Shown here: in pieces, positions 41,708 through 50,986 of the stretch
How positions within the stretch are numbered: the stretch's first letter is position 1
Layout of the letters: the number at the start of each line of letters is the position of its first letter
Assembly: GCA_947503305.1 (NCBI GenBank)
Contig: CANNDF010000004.1
Coordinates: 411,986-475,985 of the forward strand
Length of the DNA stretch: 64,000 bases
Origin: an uncultured Dokdonia sp.
GTDB lineage: Bacteria > Bacteroidota > Bacteroidia > Flavobacteriales > Flavobacteriaceae
Reading direction: 5' to 3'
Program-made: the position numbers and the translations under genes
Notes under the pieces: generated by a model
Database searches by the model: none
The model's input: the letters and a program-made list of their open reading frames with translations, nothing else
Told to the model about the DNA's origin: nothing

Positions 41708-42289
41708 ATGAAAATTACACTTACCCTTACGCTATTTTTATTAATCATAACCTCTTACAGTACTGCGCAGAATTATGTTATAGATAATGACCATAGCTCT
41801 GTACAAATACAAATAGAACGATTTGGAGTTATCGATGTGGTAGGTAGGTTTAAAAATATTGCAGGACAGATTTCATACAACCCAGAGGATACTACAAAAA
41901 CAAATGCTAGTGCAACAATACAAGTCGAAAGTTATGATGCAAATAGTGTTGGGGGAGAAGAAGCTGTAAAAAGTAAAGTCTTTCTAGATGCAGCGACGTA
42001 TCCAGAAATTACATTTAAAAGTAGCAAGACAATACTCAAAGAAGGTAAAAACTATTTGATAGGTATATTAACTATTCATGGGGTTAGTAATGAAATTGAA
42101 TTACCGTTCTCAATCAAAGGGCCTTTACTGGATTTACCTACTCAAAAACAATCGATTGCTTTTCTAGCGTCTACTACAATTAACAGACAAGATTATGGGA
42201 TCAATTTTGACAGGAAGCTTTCATCTGGAGTTTCTATTATAGGGAATGATGTAAACATTAATCTAATTGTCCTTGCTCTTGCTCAATAA
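41708..42289 (+). CDS. Periplasmic YceI-family protein
   Basis: The 193-residue precursor has a signal peptide (MKITLTLTLFLLIITSYSTAQ). The lipocalin-like YceI barrel follows: YVIDNDHSSVQIQIERFGVIDVVGRFKNIAGQI, KSKVFLDAATYPEITFKS, LTIHGVSNEIELPFSI and TTINRQDYGINFDRK. YceI proteins bind isoprenoid or other lipophilic molecules in the periplasm. Its end overlaps the start of a second YceI gene. Confidence 0.9.
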   Translation: MKITLTLTLFLLIITSYSTAQNYVIDNDHSSVQIQIERFGVIDVVGRFKNIAGQISYNPEDTTKTNASATIQVESYDANSVGGEEAVKSKVFLDAATYPEITFKSSKTILKEGKNYLIGILTIHGVSNEIELPFSIKGPLLDLPTQKQSIAFLASTTINRQDYGINFDRKLSSGVSIIGNDVNINLIVLALAQ

Positions 42290-42839
42290 ATACAGTTCAA
42301 TATTAAAAACTATACTTACTCTTGTATGCCTTTTGGGTCATGTATCTTATATGTTAGGACAAGTTAGTACGTATCAGATTGATACAGTACGTTCTAGTAT
42401 ATCATTTACTGTAAAACATATGGGGTTCTTAACAGTAGAAGGAGCTTTTACTTCTTTTTCAGGAACAGTAGTTCGTACAGCTGATAAAAAACTCAAAAGT
42501 ATAGAGAGTCAAATTATTACAAAAAGTATGACTACAAATAATATACAAAGAGATGAGATTGTACTCAGTGACACGTATCTAAATGCTGTAGACTATCCCC
42601 ATATCACTTTTAGGTCACTTAGGATAAATGATAATCAGATAACCGGGCTATTACAAATAAGAGGGATAGAACGTGAAGTTACACTGGACATGGCATATAA
42701 AATGGAAACAAATACAGATGACTCCTATATAAGGTGCAAAACGATTTTAAAACGGAGTGATTTTGATATAGTTTTTGGAGCTATGGAATCTTTAGTAAGT
42801 AATGAAATACATATAGAATTAGAAATTTTTAAAAAATAG
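42267..42839 (+). CDS. Second YceI-family protein
   Basis: The 190-residue protein is probably initiated at a TTG (42267, or TTG 42279) inside the 3' end of the preceding YceI gene. Its signal peptide is ILKTILTLVCLLGHVSYMLGQ. The barrel reads YQIDTVRSSISFTVKHMGFLTVEGAFTSFSG, DTYLNAVDYPHITFRSL, LLQIRGIEREVTLDMAY and ILKRSDFDIVFGAMESLV. It is diverged from its neighbour (SDFDIVFG versus QDYGINF). The overlap implies translational coupling and perhaps joint function. Confidence 0.85.
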   Translation: MSLLLLNKYSSILKTILTLVCLLGHVSYMLGQVSTYQIDTVRSSISFTVKHMGFLTVEGAFTSFSGTVVRTADKKLKSIESQIITKSMTTNNIQRDEIVLSDTYLNAVDYPHITFRSLRINDNQITGLLQIRGIEREVTLDMAYKMETNTDDSYIRCKTILKRSDFDIVFGAMESLVSNEIHIELEIFKK

Positions 42840-42866
42840 AAACGACTCATTTTAATTTTAAATACT

Positions 42867-43634
42867 ATGAATACTATAAAAACATACGTATTAATTATAT
42901 CACTTTTACTTTTGAGTAATGTAACCTTATTATCTCAAAATGCAGAAAAAATACTGGATAAGTATACAGAAAATACTGGAGGCCAGGAAAATTGGGATGC
43001 AATACATTCTCTATATGTAGAAGGTATTGCTCAATTGATTTCTCAAGGGGGGATGGAGTTACCCTTTAAAAGGATAATGAAAAAAGATGGCAGACAAAAA
43101 ACAACATTAGAAGTAAACGGAATGCAATATGTTTCTATAGCGTTTGATGGTAAAATTGCTTGGGGTTCTAACCAACAAATGGTAGCAGAAGAGAAAAGTG
43201 CAGATATCACAAAAAACACAAAGCTATCTATGCACGACTTTCCATATCCAGGGTATCATTGGAAAAGCAATGGTTATAAAGTTGCATATATTGGAATGGC
43301 TACAATAAATGATATTCAAACCTATAAAATACAATTGACTAAGCATCCACAGTGGGTCGATGGTAAAGAGGTAGAAAATAGTATTTTCCTTTATATAGAT
43401 ACTCAAACGTATGTGCCCATACTTTCTGAGTCAAAGGTAGTAGAGAAGGGGCCTAACTATGGGAAAGTATTGAAATCTTATCTTTCGGATTACAAAAAAA
43501 TAGATGGTTTATCTTATCCATTTACAGTAACCATGGCATATGATGATGATATTTTTCAGGTTTTAAAAACACATATAGTAGAATGGAACCCCACGATTGA
43601 CGAGACCATATTTGTGTTAAAAAAACAAAAATAA
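42867..43634 (+). CDS. Outer-membrane lipoprotein-sorting-like (LolA-type) protein
   Basis: The 255-residue precursor has a signal peptide (TYVLIISLLLLSNVTLLSQ) and a LolA/LolB-like beta sheet: ILDKYTENTGGQENWDAIHSLYVEG, KKDGRQKTTLEVNGMQYVSIAFDGKIAW, and YIDTQTYVPILSESKVVE. In Bacteroidota such proteins are often encoded with YceI or transport genes, suggesting carriage of lipophilic compounds. Third gene of the likely operon, followed by a strong terminator. Confidence 0.78.
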   Translation: MNTIKTYVLIISLLLLSNVTLLSQNAEKILDKYTENTGGQENWDAIHSLYVEGIAQLISQGGMELPFKRIMKKDGRQKTTLEVNGMQYVSIAFDGKIAWGSNQQMVAEEKSADITKNTKLSMHDFPYPGYHWKSNGYKVAYIGMATINDIQTYKIQLTKHPQWVDGKEVENSIFLYIDTQTYVPILSESKVVEKGPNYGKVLKSYLSDYKKIDGLSYPFTVTMAYDDDIFQVLKTHIVEWNPTIDETIFVLKKQK

Positions 43635-43705
43635 AGAGGATATAAATTGTGGTCATTTCTGGGAAGGTAGATTTTTTACGAGTGCCACTGGAATAAAATA
43701 CATAT

Positions 43706-43750
43706 AAAAAACTAACGATTTAGGAGTATTCCCAAATCGTTAGTTTTTTA
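43706..43750. terminator. Bidirectional terminator
   Basis: AAACTAACGATTT, 12 bases, AAATCGTTAGTTT is a perfect 13-bp stem with A- and T-runs on either side, between the convergent sorting-like and SnoaL-type genes. Confidence 0.9.
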
Positions 43751-43760
43751 TCTTCAAATA

Positions 43761-44531
43761 TTAAAAATTGAATTTTCCATTGTTATTTTTATGTTCAGAT
43801 GATGGTAAAATAGTTTCTATAACATCCCAATGTTCAGCAATTTTTCCTTTTTCAACTCTAAACAAATCATAGAATGAAGTATGTTTTCCTGCAAACTGAC
43901 CTTCACTAACAGAAAGGACAAAATTGCCTTCTCCTAATACAATGTGGTTAGTAGTATATACCATGGTCATTCCGTTTTTTGCCATTTCTTCCAACGCTTT
44001 TCCTAATCCTGATAAGCCGTCTCCAATCATGGGATTATGCTGGATATACTGATCTCCTTCAAAATAATTTGTCATCTTATCAAATTGCCCTTGTACCAAT
44101 ACAGTATTTACAAAATCTTTTACGATCTCTTTATTGACAGCTGTTTGATCTAGATCTGTTACTGTAGTACTTCCATCGGTTTGAGATCTGTTACTTGGAT
44201 TTGCAGGAGATATATCTGTTAGGTTATCCCAGTGTTCTACAATTTGTCCATTTTCAAATTTAAAAATATCAAAACCCACTTTTGGACCAAAGAAGTCATA
44301 GATTGTATGTGAAAAGGTGTAAGAACCATCTTGAAAAGATCGTACTACATTAGCTTTAAAACCTCCTTTAGGAGCGTTTTGTAACACAGCTCCAAAACCT
44401 TCTAACCCATCTGCCACTGAAAGATTATGCTGTTTATATTTTGTAGGGTTTATATAAGCGATTGTTGAGGAATCTCCAGTTTCAAGACTAGTAAGTAATG
44501 CAGTTGCTTTTTCTTTGTTTGTAATTTCCAT
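43761..44531 (-). CDS. Tandem SnoaL-like (NTF2-fold) protein
   Basis: From ATG 44531 the 256-residue protein has two SnoaL-like halves. The first contains YINPTKYKQHNLSVADGLEGF and KVGFDIFKFENGQIVEHWDNL. The second contains YFEGDQYIQHNPMIGDGLSGL and SFYDLFRVEKGKIAEHWDVIETI. The QHN and EHWD motifs are the usual SnoaL polyketide-cyclase-like hallmarks. It is cytoplasmic with no known reaction; the tandem arose by internal duplication. An upstream in-frame ATG at 44570 would add a non-conserved leader. Regulated possibly by the AraC gene upstream. Confidence 0.85.
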   Translation of the reverse strand: MEITNKEKATALLTSLETGDSSTIAYINPTKYKQHNLSVADGLEGFGAVLQNAPKGGFKANVVRSFQDGSYTFSHTIYDFFGPKVGFDIFKFENGQIVEHWDNLTDISPANPSNRSQTDGSTTVTDLDQTAVNKEIVKDFVNTVLVQGQFDKMTNYFEGDQYIQHNPMIGDGLSGLGKALEEMAKNGMTMVYTTNHIVLGEGNFVLSVSEGQFAGKHTSFYDLFRVEKGKIAEHWDVIETILPSSEHKNNNGKFNF

Positions 44532-44705
44532 TTTTAGTGATTTTATTAGATCTTGTTTTATAAGAAACAATCAGGAGTGTTGAATTTATCATACCTACTA
44601 GATTGATTTCTGTCTTACATTTTATACGATGCAAAGATCAAATGATTTATACTAGTTGGAAAGATAAAAATCAGAGAAAAAATGGTTAAAATCGAACTAT
44701 AGCAC

Positions 44706-45581
44706 TTATGAATATGAGTTTTTAAACTCTTTTGGGGTTAAACCTGTATATTTTTTAAAATACTTTGTGAAATTTGTAGGATCTTCGAACCCTAATTGAT
44801 ACGCTAATTCTGTACTCTTTACAGTCGAATTAATAAGACTTCTTTGAGCTTGTAGAATAATAAAATCATTAATGACATTCTTGGCTGTTTTATGAATCAA
44901 TTCTTTACAGACTGTATTGAGATGTTTGTATGATATGTTTAATTTATTTGCATAGAATTCTGCACTTCTGCTTTTAGAAAAATGAGTTTCCAACAGGTTT
45001 GTAAAGCGTTTGAAAAGTTGAATTCTCGTATCATCTGTGATATGAAAGGTTTGCCTTTGTTTTATTTGTTCTGCTTTTGACAATAAAATAATAAATAAGG
45101 ACTTCAGAATGGTTGTATGATTAAAGCTATTGCTATTTGAATATTCTGCTTGTAATAATTCTAAATACTTTGTAAAATCATCGTTTTGAGGTGTTTGTAT
45201 GATAGGAGAAAATAACTGAGGATTAAACAGTCTGAATACAAAGTCTTTGGGTAGATGCGAAAAACTTGTAATAAAAAACTCTTCACTAAAAATAAGGCAT
45301 ATTCCTTTTACATGTTTCGAAAAATGAAAAGCGTTTACTTGCTCTTTAGTAAGATAGATCAAGCTATTTTGTTGTACAGGATACCATTTAAAGTCAATAA
45401 AGTGCTTTCCTTGGCCTTCAGTAAATAAGATTAGATTATAGAACTTTAATTGATGTGGTAATTCTGGATCATGGTCAAAGAGATGTCTTCGATCAGCAAT
45501 ATCCTGGATAGAAATAATTTCAAACCCAAAATTTTCTTTGGTCGCAGGATTAAACTCAATTCTGGGTATGTCTGTATTCAT
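44706..45581 (-). CDS. AraC-family regulator
   Basis: The 291-residue soluble regulator has an N-terminal cupin-like domain (LILFTEGQGKHFIDFKWYPVQQNSLIYLTKEQVNAF) and a C-terminal AraC domain (YANKLNISYKHLNTVCKEL and AYQLGFEDPTNFTKYFKKYTGLTPKEFKNSYS). It lies between the SnoaL-type gene (same strand) and the divergent SRPBCC cluster, so it may control either. A ligand is not predictable. Confidence 0.88.
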   Translation of the reverse strand: MNTDIPRIEFNPATKENFGFEIISIQDIADRRHLFDHDPELPHQLKFYNLILFTEGQGKHFIDFKWYPVQQNSLIYLTKEQVNAFHFSKHVKGICLIFSEEFFITSFSHLPKDFVFRLFNPQLFSPIIQTPQNDDFTKYLELLQAEYSNSNSFNHTTILKSLFIILLSKAEQIKQRQTFHITDDTRIQLFKRFTNLLETHFSKSRSAEFYANKLNISYKHLNTVCKELIHKTAKNVINDFIILQAQRSLINSTVKSTELAYQLGFEDPTNFTKYFKKYTGLTPKEFKNSYS

Positions 45582-45767
45582 AGCATTTAATATACGAGTT
45601 ACAATCTACCCATTTTTAATGTAAAAATGTAGTGAATAAGGGATAACATTTTATAGTCTAAATAGGTGCTTTCTGTTATATAATATCTTAAAAAGATGGT
45701 ACAGGCTTTATGCAAAGTTGTCACAGCTTGCTCTTTTTTACATCTAAGTCTAAAAAACATAGATATA

Positions 45768-46271
45768 ATGAATTTTAAAGTAATCAGAGAAGTAAATGCT
45801 CCAGCGAGTAAGGTCTGGGAGGCATTATGGGGACAATATCACAATGTATGTGATTGGGCTAGCACTGTTAATGTCTCAGGGGCCAGGGCAAAGAATGGAA
45901 ACCCCAAAAGCGGAAGGACGTGTACCTCTACTTGGGGAGAAATAAGTGAGATTGTAGATACAATAAATGAAAAAGAGATGACCTTTTCATACTATGCAGA
46001 TGGGCTCCCATCAATCATGAAAAGTGCAAAAAATTCTTGGACAGTAACTCAAACATCTAAACAGACTTGCGAAGTAATGATGTCTGGAGAAATTGTTTTT
46101 GCACCAATCCCAGGATTTTTGATGGGGTGGATGATGAAACCTAAAATGCGCAAAGATCTTAATCAAACATTAGATGATTTTAAATACTATATAGAAACTG
46201 GAAAACAAACAGAGGCTAAAATAAAATCTGATCAAAAATTTAATAAAAAAAATCAATTCAAAGCTGCATAA
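45768..46271 (+). CDS. SRPBCC-fold (START-like) protein
   Basis: From ATG 45768 (MNFKVIREVNAPASKVWEAL) the 167-residue cytoplasmic protein has a single SRPBCC domain with its hydrophobic ligand cavity pattern. It ends in the helix GWMMKPKMRKDLNQTLDDFKYYIETG. An upstream in-frame ATG (45696) would add an unconserved stretch. It is first of three SRPBCC genes here that share the closing 'YIETG' helix. The ligand is unknown; lipids, polyketides and hormones are typical. Confidence 0.85.
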   Translation: MNFKVIREVNAPASKVWEALWGQYHNVCDWASTVNVSGARAKNGNPKSGRTCTSTWGEISEIVDTINEKEMTFSYYADGLPSIMKSAKNSWTVTQTSKQTCEVMMSGEIVFAPIPGFLMGWMMKPKMRKDLNQTLDDFKYYIETGKQTEAKIKSDQKFNKKNQFKAA

Positions 46272-46331
46272 TCTATGCTCTTGCCTATCTAATTGGCTCA
46301 GCATTTTGCGAAAACATAAAAATATAATCAC

Positions 46332-46955
46332 ATGAAAACAACAATAAAATCATCCTTGATTGCAATCGTATGTTTACTTACTGGAACTTTTGTCAATGCA
46401 CAAAGTATGAGTAAAAAATATAAAACAATAAAAGTAGAAATCGTAATTGATGCTCCTGCTGAACGCGTATGGAAAACTATGGTAGAAGATTATGGAGAGA
46501 TTTCTAATTTTTCGCCTTATATATATACTTCAAATTATATTAATGGATCTTTAAAAGGTATTGAAGGGGCTACTAGAAAATGTGCCTTTAATGAAAAAGG
46601 GACCCGATGGACTCATGAACGTATTGCCGAAATAGATAAGTCATCTATGACAATGCGCAACATCGTAATTGATGCTCAAAAATTCCCTTTAAATATGGAT
46701 AATTCACAAGCGTTTTATACAGTTCGTGATAATGGAGATGGTACGGCAACAGCAGGATATGAATTTCAATATAGAACAAAACCTGCTTTTATGGGTGGTT
46801 TTGTAAAAGGACAATTCAAGAAACAACTGGGAGGAACTCTTGTAGGGCTCAAACATTATATAGAAACAGGAGAGATTGTACGTGCAGGTAATGGTAAATA
46901 CGATGAGATAAAAGATACATATCCAAAACCAACAGTAATCAAAGTTAAATCATAA
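46332..46955 (+). CDS. Secreted SRPBCC-fold protein
   Basis: The 207-residue precursor has a signal peptide (MKTTIKSSLIAIVCLLTGTFVNAQ), which is unusual for this fold. The domain runs from IKVEIVIDAPAERVWKTMVEDYGEISNFSPYI to FKKQLGGTLVGLKHYIETGE. Similar in pattern to the preceding gene but destined for the periplasm. It lies 60 bp downstream in the same orientation; a SnoaL gene follows at 13 bp. Confidence 0.85.
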   Translation: MKTTIKSSLIAIVCLLTGTFVNAQSMSKKYKTIKVEIVIDAPAERVWKTMVEDYGEISNFSPYIYTSNYINGSLKGIEGATRKCAFNEKGTRWTHERIAEIDKSSMTMRNIVIDAQKFPLNMDNSQAFYTVRDNGDGTATAGYEFQYRTKPAFMGGFVKGQFKKQLGGTLVGLKHYIETGEIVRAGNGKYDEIKDTYPKPTVIKVKS

Positions 46956-46968
46956 GCAAGCAATACAA

Positions 46969-47322
46969 ATGACAAATCAAGCAATAGCCGAACGACTAGT
47001 AGCATTATTAAGAGAAGGTAAGTTTACTAATGTTTATGACGAATTATTTCACGATGATGCACATCATATAGAGCCGCAATCTCAATTTTTTTCTGATGTA
47101 AAAGGGGTAGAAGCGATAAAGGTCAAAGACGCAACAATGAGTGAGCATATCACAGGAATTGAATCTATGGAAGTAGGTGACGCCATTGTTGCATCAAAGC
47201 ATATTGCAATACATTATAAATTAAAAGCAATTTTAAAAGATGGTAATTTTATGAGTCTGGATGAGATTATCATCTATGAGATAAATGATGGAAAGATTAT
47301 AAGCGAACAATTTTTCTATTAA
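46969..47322 (+). CDS. SnoaL-like NTF2-fold protein
   Basis: The 117-residue single-domain protein reads AIAERLVALLREGKFTNVYDELFHDDAHHIEPQ, KVKDATMSEHITGIESMEVGDAIVASKHIAIHYKL and EIIIYEINDGKIISEQFFY. Cytoplasmic. It closes the SRPBCC/SnoaL operon; function unknown. Confidence 0.85.
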   Translation: MTNQAIAERLVALLREGKFTNVYDELFHDDAHHIEPQSQFFSDVKGVEAIKVKDATMSEHITGIESMEVGDAIVASKHIAIHYKLKAILKDGNFMSLDEIIIYEINDGKIISEQFFY

Positions 47323-47376
47323 TTACCTGCGTATTTTTTTTGATAGGTTTTGCTATTTATGCAACTAATTAATTTT

Positions 47377-47413
47377 AAAGGTCAATTGATTGTTGAAGAT
47401 TGGCCTTTTAATT
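47377..47413 (+). terminator. Probable terminator of the SRPBCC/SnoaL operon
   Basis: AAAGGTCAA and TTGGCCTTT pair around a 16-base loop and are followed by a T-rich stretch. Confidence 0.6.
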
Positions 47414-47462
47414 ATTTTCCATATTAAGTAATCTATACATTTATAAAGGCTATTAATGAATT

Positions 47463-47754
47463 TTACCTATTAACATCAACATTATTAGTGTCAAACCAAC
47501 TTTTATCAAATTCTATATGAAATCCTCTTGTGTATATAGATTCTCTCAAATTAAAATGAGGGTTTTGCCAGTTAGTTATGAAGGAGAAAACTTCCTGATG
47601 GGCATAGCATTTTCTGCTTTTTATTGATATCGTATAAATTTCCTTGAAGGGCATACATGAAATATGGATTTTCATGAAAATGCCAATCGGTTTTAGCTGA
47701 TATGTAATCGTATTCTGAAAATATAATGCCATTTATTCGCTGTTCAGCGTGCAT
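47463..47754 (-). pseudogene. AraC-type regulator, N-terminal remnant
   Basis: Read on the minus strand from ATG 47754: INGIIFSEYDYISAKTDWHFHENPYFMYALQGNLYDINKKQK, then LCPSGSFLLHN and a stop. In another frame it continues WQNPHFNLRESIYTRGFHIEFDKSW and stops at 47463. This is the cupin-like sensor domain of an AraC regulator with one frameshift; the DNA-binding half is absent. It lies between two SRPBCC genes and probably was their local regulator. Confidence 0.75.
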
Positions 47755-47994
47755 AGAACCTTAGTAAGTATCGTTAATTAATATTTTCATACATAGTGTA
47801 AACGATTTAAAAACGTATTTGCAGGTGATTAATTGTAAAGAAAACTTTGATCTATTTATACAACTACTTTTTAAAGCGTAAAAGCGTTCAGTGATAAAAA
47901 CTGCTCATATTTTACTAGTGTTTGAATGTATTCTCCAAGCGCTTTCCTAATTGCTTTTGCAATTTTACAACATCAAATTGTAAATAGACGAATG

Positions 47995-49104
47995 ATGAAA
48001 GCAATCCCTTTTTTAACCATTTCAATAATTCTGTTAAGTATATATCAATTAAATGCACAAGATATGGAAAGAAAAAAAGCAAATATTAATGCCACGTATC
48101 AAATAGAAATAAATGCTCCTATAGACAAAGTCTGGAATGCCCTAGCTGTAGATTATGGAGGTATAGGAAAATGGGCTTCAGGTGTAAATCATGTAGTAGA
48201 ACATAGTGGGGAAGGAATATCGGCAAAGCGATTTTGTTCTATTAGTGCTTCAGGGTTTAATGATACTCGAGAGCGAGTCATTAGATTTGAACCTGATAAT
48301 CATTATTTTGAATACGAATTATACGAAGGATTACCTGGTTTTGTTAATTATTCAATTAATAAAGATCGACTAGAAGCAAAGGGATCAAAAACCATTTGGA
48401 TATCTGAAAACGAGATGCGGGTAGGGGGTTTTATGGGACTTACAATGAAATGGATGATGCGTAAACAGCTTACAAAAGTTCTAGAAAACAAAGCAGAAGA
48501 ACTCAAGCATTATATTGAAACAGGACAACCACATCCTAGAAAAGTAGAAATTCAACAAAAAAAGGCAGAAAAAGATGCAAAGATGCGTAAAAAGGTAATT
48601 TCTTTTGTTGTTGAACAAGAAATACCTGTTTCTATAGATAGAGTTTGGGAAGTTTACGGAAAAGGATTTGCAGATATTGCAAATAGCCATCCAGACTGTC
48701 CAAGTTCAGAATGGTCTCCTGGACATACCCAAGCTCAGGTAGGTGCTATGCGGATTATGTATATGACTGAAAAGAAAGATACAAAATATTTTGTAGATAA
48801 GATTGCAAAATACGACCCAGAAAACTACCATATTACTATTGAAATAGTTGACAAGAAAGGGTATGGGACTATGAATAAAGAGTATACATGGGTAAATATG
48901 GACGCCGAAAAAATAAACGAAAACACTACCCAATTAAAAATCCGTTTTAATTATCTTACCAAACCACGATTTTTAAAAGGATTGGCAAAAGGGGCACTTA
49001 AAAAAGCATTTCAGAAGTATGCATATGGTATAGATTATTATGCAAAAACAGGGGAGCCAGTGACAAAGGAAAAATGGAAATCTATCAAGCATTTATATAA
49101 ATAG
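47995..49104 (+). CDS. Secreted two-domain SRPBCC protein
   Basis: From ATG 47995 (or 47992) the signal peptide is MKAIPFLTISIILLSIYQLNAQ; the frame is open to 47926 but that leader lacks support. Two SRPBCC domains follow. The first runs from YQIEINAPIDKVWNALAVDYG to WMMRKQLTKVLENKAEELKHYIETG, then a Lys-rich linker. The second runs from FVVEQEIPVSIDRVWEVYGKGFADI to AKGALKKAFQKYAYGIDYYAKTG. The 369-residue size is unusual for the fold. Each domain resembles the single-domain proteins upstream. The next gene, an AraC regulator, starts 4 bp after the stop. Confidence 0.85.
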   Translation: MKAIPFLTISIILLSIYQLNAQDMERKKANINATYQIEINAPIDKVWNALAVDYGGIGKWASGVNHVVEHSGEGISAKRFCSISASGFNDTRERVIRFEPDNHYFEYELYEGLPGFVNYSINKDRLEAKGSKTIWISENEMRVGGFMGLTMKWMMRKQLTKVLENKAEELKHYIETGQPHPRKVEIQQKKAEKDAKMRKKVISFVVEQEIPVSIDRVWEVYGKGFADIANSHPDCPSSEWSPGHTQAQVGAMRIMYMTEKKDTKYFVDKIAKYDPENYHITIEIVDKKGYGTMNKEYTWVNMDAEKINENTTQLKIRFNYLTKPRFLKGLAKGALKKAFQKYAYGIDYYAKTGEPVTKEKWKSIKHLYK

Positions 49105-49108
49105 TATA

Positions 49109-49957
49109 ATGATTTTGACTCAGAAACATATGAAGTTATCGGGTAAAGCAGTGATAAGTCATTTTACATTCCATCCTCCGTTAATTGCTTCTTCCGATTT
49201 AAAAAATGAAGCTTGTTTTATCTTTCCCATTAATACAGAAGGGAAGTTGTATAGAGTTGATGGGAAAACTGATGTTTATAAAGATCAGGGAGTCTTGATG
49301 AAGTGTGGTACCTATATAAATAAATGGTATGGACTTGACCCATCAAAAGTTGCCGAAGTACTGATCCTTAGATTATCTCCTGAAATTATGGAGGATGCTA
49401 TAGATGTAAGAATAGGTGGTATGGTAAGGGAACGATTAGATAGTAAAAGAACAACCGCACTGGTAAAGATTGATGTTTTATTACATCGGTTTTTAGAAGG
49501 GCTGTTTTTTTATTTTGATCATCCAGAATTAGTAAATGACGAATTAGTAGTACTCAAGATTAAAGAGCTCACATTACTGTTATTAAACGCAAAAGATTCT
49601 AATCCTATCATCCAATTGTTAACTACTTTATTTGATCGAGATAAATATAGTATCAAAGAAATCGTAGATACCCATCTATATGAAAATTTGAGTATAGAAA
49701 ACTATGCACAACTCTGTAATTTAAGCGTATCTTCATTTAACCGAAAATTTAAAAAAGCATTTACACGTACCCCTTTCCAATATATAAAGACAAAGCGTTT
49801 AGAAAAAGCGGCACATCTACTTTTGAATACTGACGAAGCAATCTCTCATATAGGGTATACCTGTGGATTTAATGATCCAACCTACTTTACAAAATCTTTT
49901 AAAAGTATGTATTTGGAATCTCCTTCGTTATATAGGCAGCAAAACCATAGAAAGTAA
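49109..49957 (+). CDS. AraC-family regulator
   Basis: The 282-residue soluble protein has an N-terminal domain with YRVDGKTDVYKDQGVLMKCGTYINKW and a C-terminal AraC domain (NYAQLCNLSVSSFNRKFKKAFTRTPFQYIKTKRLEKAAHLL and GYTCGFNDPTYFTKSFKSMYLESPSLYRQQ). It is co-transcribed with the two-domain SRPBCC gene 4 bp upstream, which it likely regulates. Confidence 0.88.
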   Translation: MILTQKHMKLSGKAVISHFTFHPPLIASSDLKNEACFIFPINTEGKLYRVDGKTDVYKDQGVLMKCGTYINKWYGLDPSKVAEVLILRLSPEIMEDAIDVRIGGMVRERLDSKRTTALVKIDVLLHRFLEGLFFYFDHPELVNDELVVLKIKELTLLLLNAKDSNPIIQLLTTLFDRDKYSIKEIVDTHLYENLSIENYAQLCNLSVSSFNRKFKKAFTRTPFQYIKTKRLEKAAHLLLNTDEAISHIGYTCGFNDPTYFTKSFKSMYLESPSLYRQQNHRK

Positions 49958-50372
49958 ATACATTTTTATACTTCTTTGTTGGCAAAACTTTAAGCTTTTT
50001 TTTTGATTATTATCAAATTCTTTTAGAGAAAAAAAGCCCAATTTTGTGAGTCTAAGAACGTCTGTATTAATCTGATTACGAAGAAGAGATTCATTAATGA
50101 TAATTTATGCAGTAGATTCTAATGAACCAATGGCAGTAAATGAAATCTGCAATACGGTTAATGAGATTAAAATAAACAACTATTAACTACATATGGATGG
50201 CTATCTGTGACTACATCGGTGAGCAAGGTAACCTGACTATAAATAATGTTATTTAACATTCTAGTCCTGAAGTATGAGTATCATACGTGCTTATAAAGAA
50301 AAATGCAGTAGCTATTGATAGGAATACCGATCCCAAAACTAAATTAAATCAAATCTCAATCAACTAACTAAC
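49958..50372. other. 415-bp stretch without a gene
   Basis: I see no coding sequence, RNA gene or strong repeat. AAGCTTTTTTTTTG near 49994 could be a weak termination signal for the AraC gene. The promoter of the downstream lipoprotein must lie in the 3' part but no consensus is clear. Confidence 0.4.
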
Positions 50373-50918
50373 ATGAAAAAATCGCATCACATTTACTTAC
50401 TGATTCTACTAGTAGCTATTGCAATCACTAGTTGTCAGCAAAAACAAAAAGCGACCAATAACTCTAACCAAGAATGGAAGTTGGTCTATAAGAATGATAA
50501 AAATGGACAACCGGTATATGGAAATAAAGAAGAACTACTTCAGATGGCTCGTAAAGGATATCCTATTCGAGTAGGCTGGGCGTCTCGTAGAGCTCGGGAT
50601 ACCACAAAGTCAGTCGAACACACATCAGATGCAACCTTTGTAACCATAGCAAACGGAAAAGAATTATTTGTGCAAATCACGCCTTTTTGGGCACAACGCC
50701 CCGATTTAAATAGTGATACATTAAATATGACATTATTACCCATTAAATCTAGTTGGATCTTAGGAACAAATGGATATAGAAGTTCCGTTAGTGAAGATCA
50801 TAGAAAAGATACTGTGGCGTCATATCCTCCTGAGAAATTCGGATATGCCCTTAACTGGTTTGTAAAACACTCAGGAAAAGCAACATCTTCAAAAGACCAA
50901 ATCCCTCTTTGGGATTAA
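50373..50918 (+). CDS. Lipoprotein of unknown function
   Basis: The 181-residue precursor has a lipobox (YLLILLVAIAITSC). The mature part begins with a Gln/Lys/Asn linker and continues YKNDKNGQPVYGNKEELLQMARKGYPIRVGWASRRA, then FVTIANGKELFVQITPFWAQRPDL and PPEKFGYALNWFVKHSG. I do not recognise the family. Probably on the outer membrane. It is convergent with the LytTR gene, and a palindrome copy lies in the 68-bp gap. Confidence 0.65.
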   Translation: MKKSHHIYLLILLVAIAITSCQQKQKATNNSNQEWKLVYKNDKNGQPVYGNKEELLQMARKGYPIRVGWASRRARDTTKSVEHTSDATFVTIANGKELFVQITPFWAQRPDLNSDTLNMTLLPIKSSWILGTNGYRSSVSEDHRKDTVASYPPEKFGYALNWFVKHSGKATSSKDQIPLWD

Positions 50919-50953
50919 TAATGAGAGGTATGTATAGGTATTAATATGAGTAT

Positions 50954-50967
50954 GCTTTCGCGAAAGC
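50954..50967. repeat. GCTTTCGCGAAAGC palindrome, copy 9
   Basis: A perfect copy in the extended form TATGCTTTCGCGAAAGCGTA, between two convergent genes, where it could also serve as a termination hairpin. Confidence 0.85.
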
Positions 50968-50986
50968 GTACTCCTAACAATATCTT

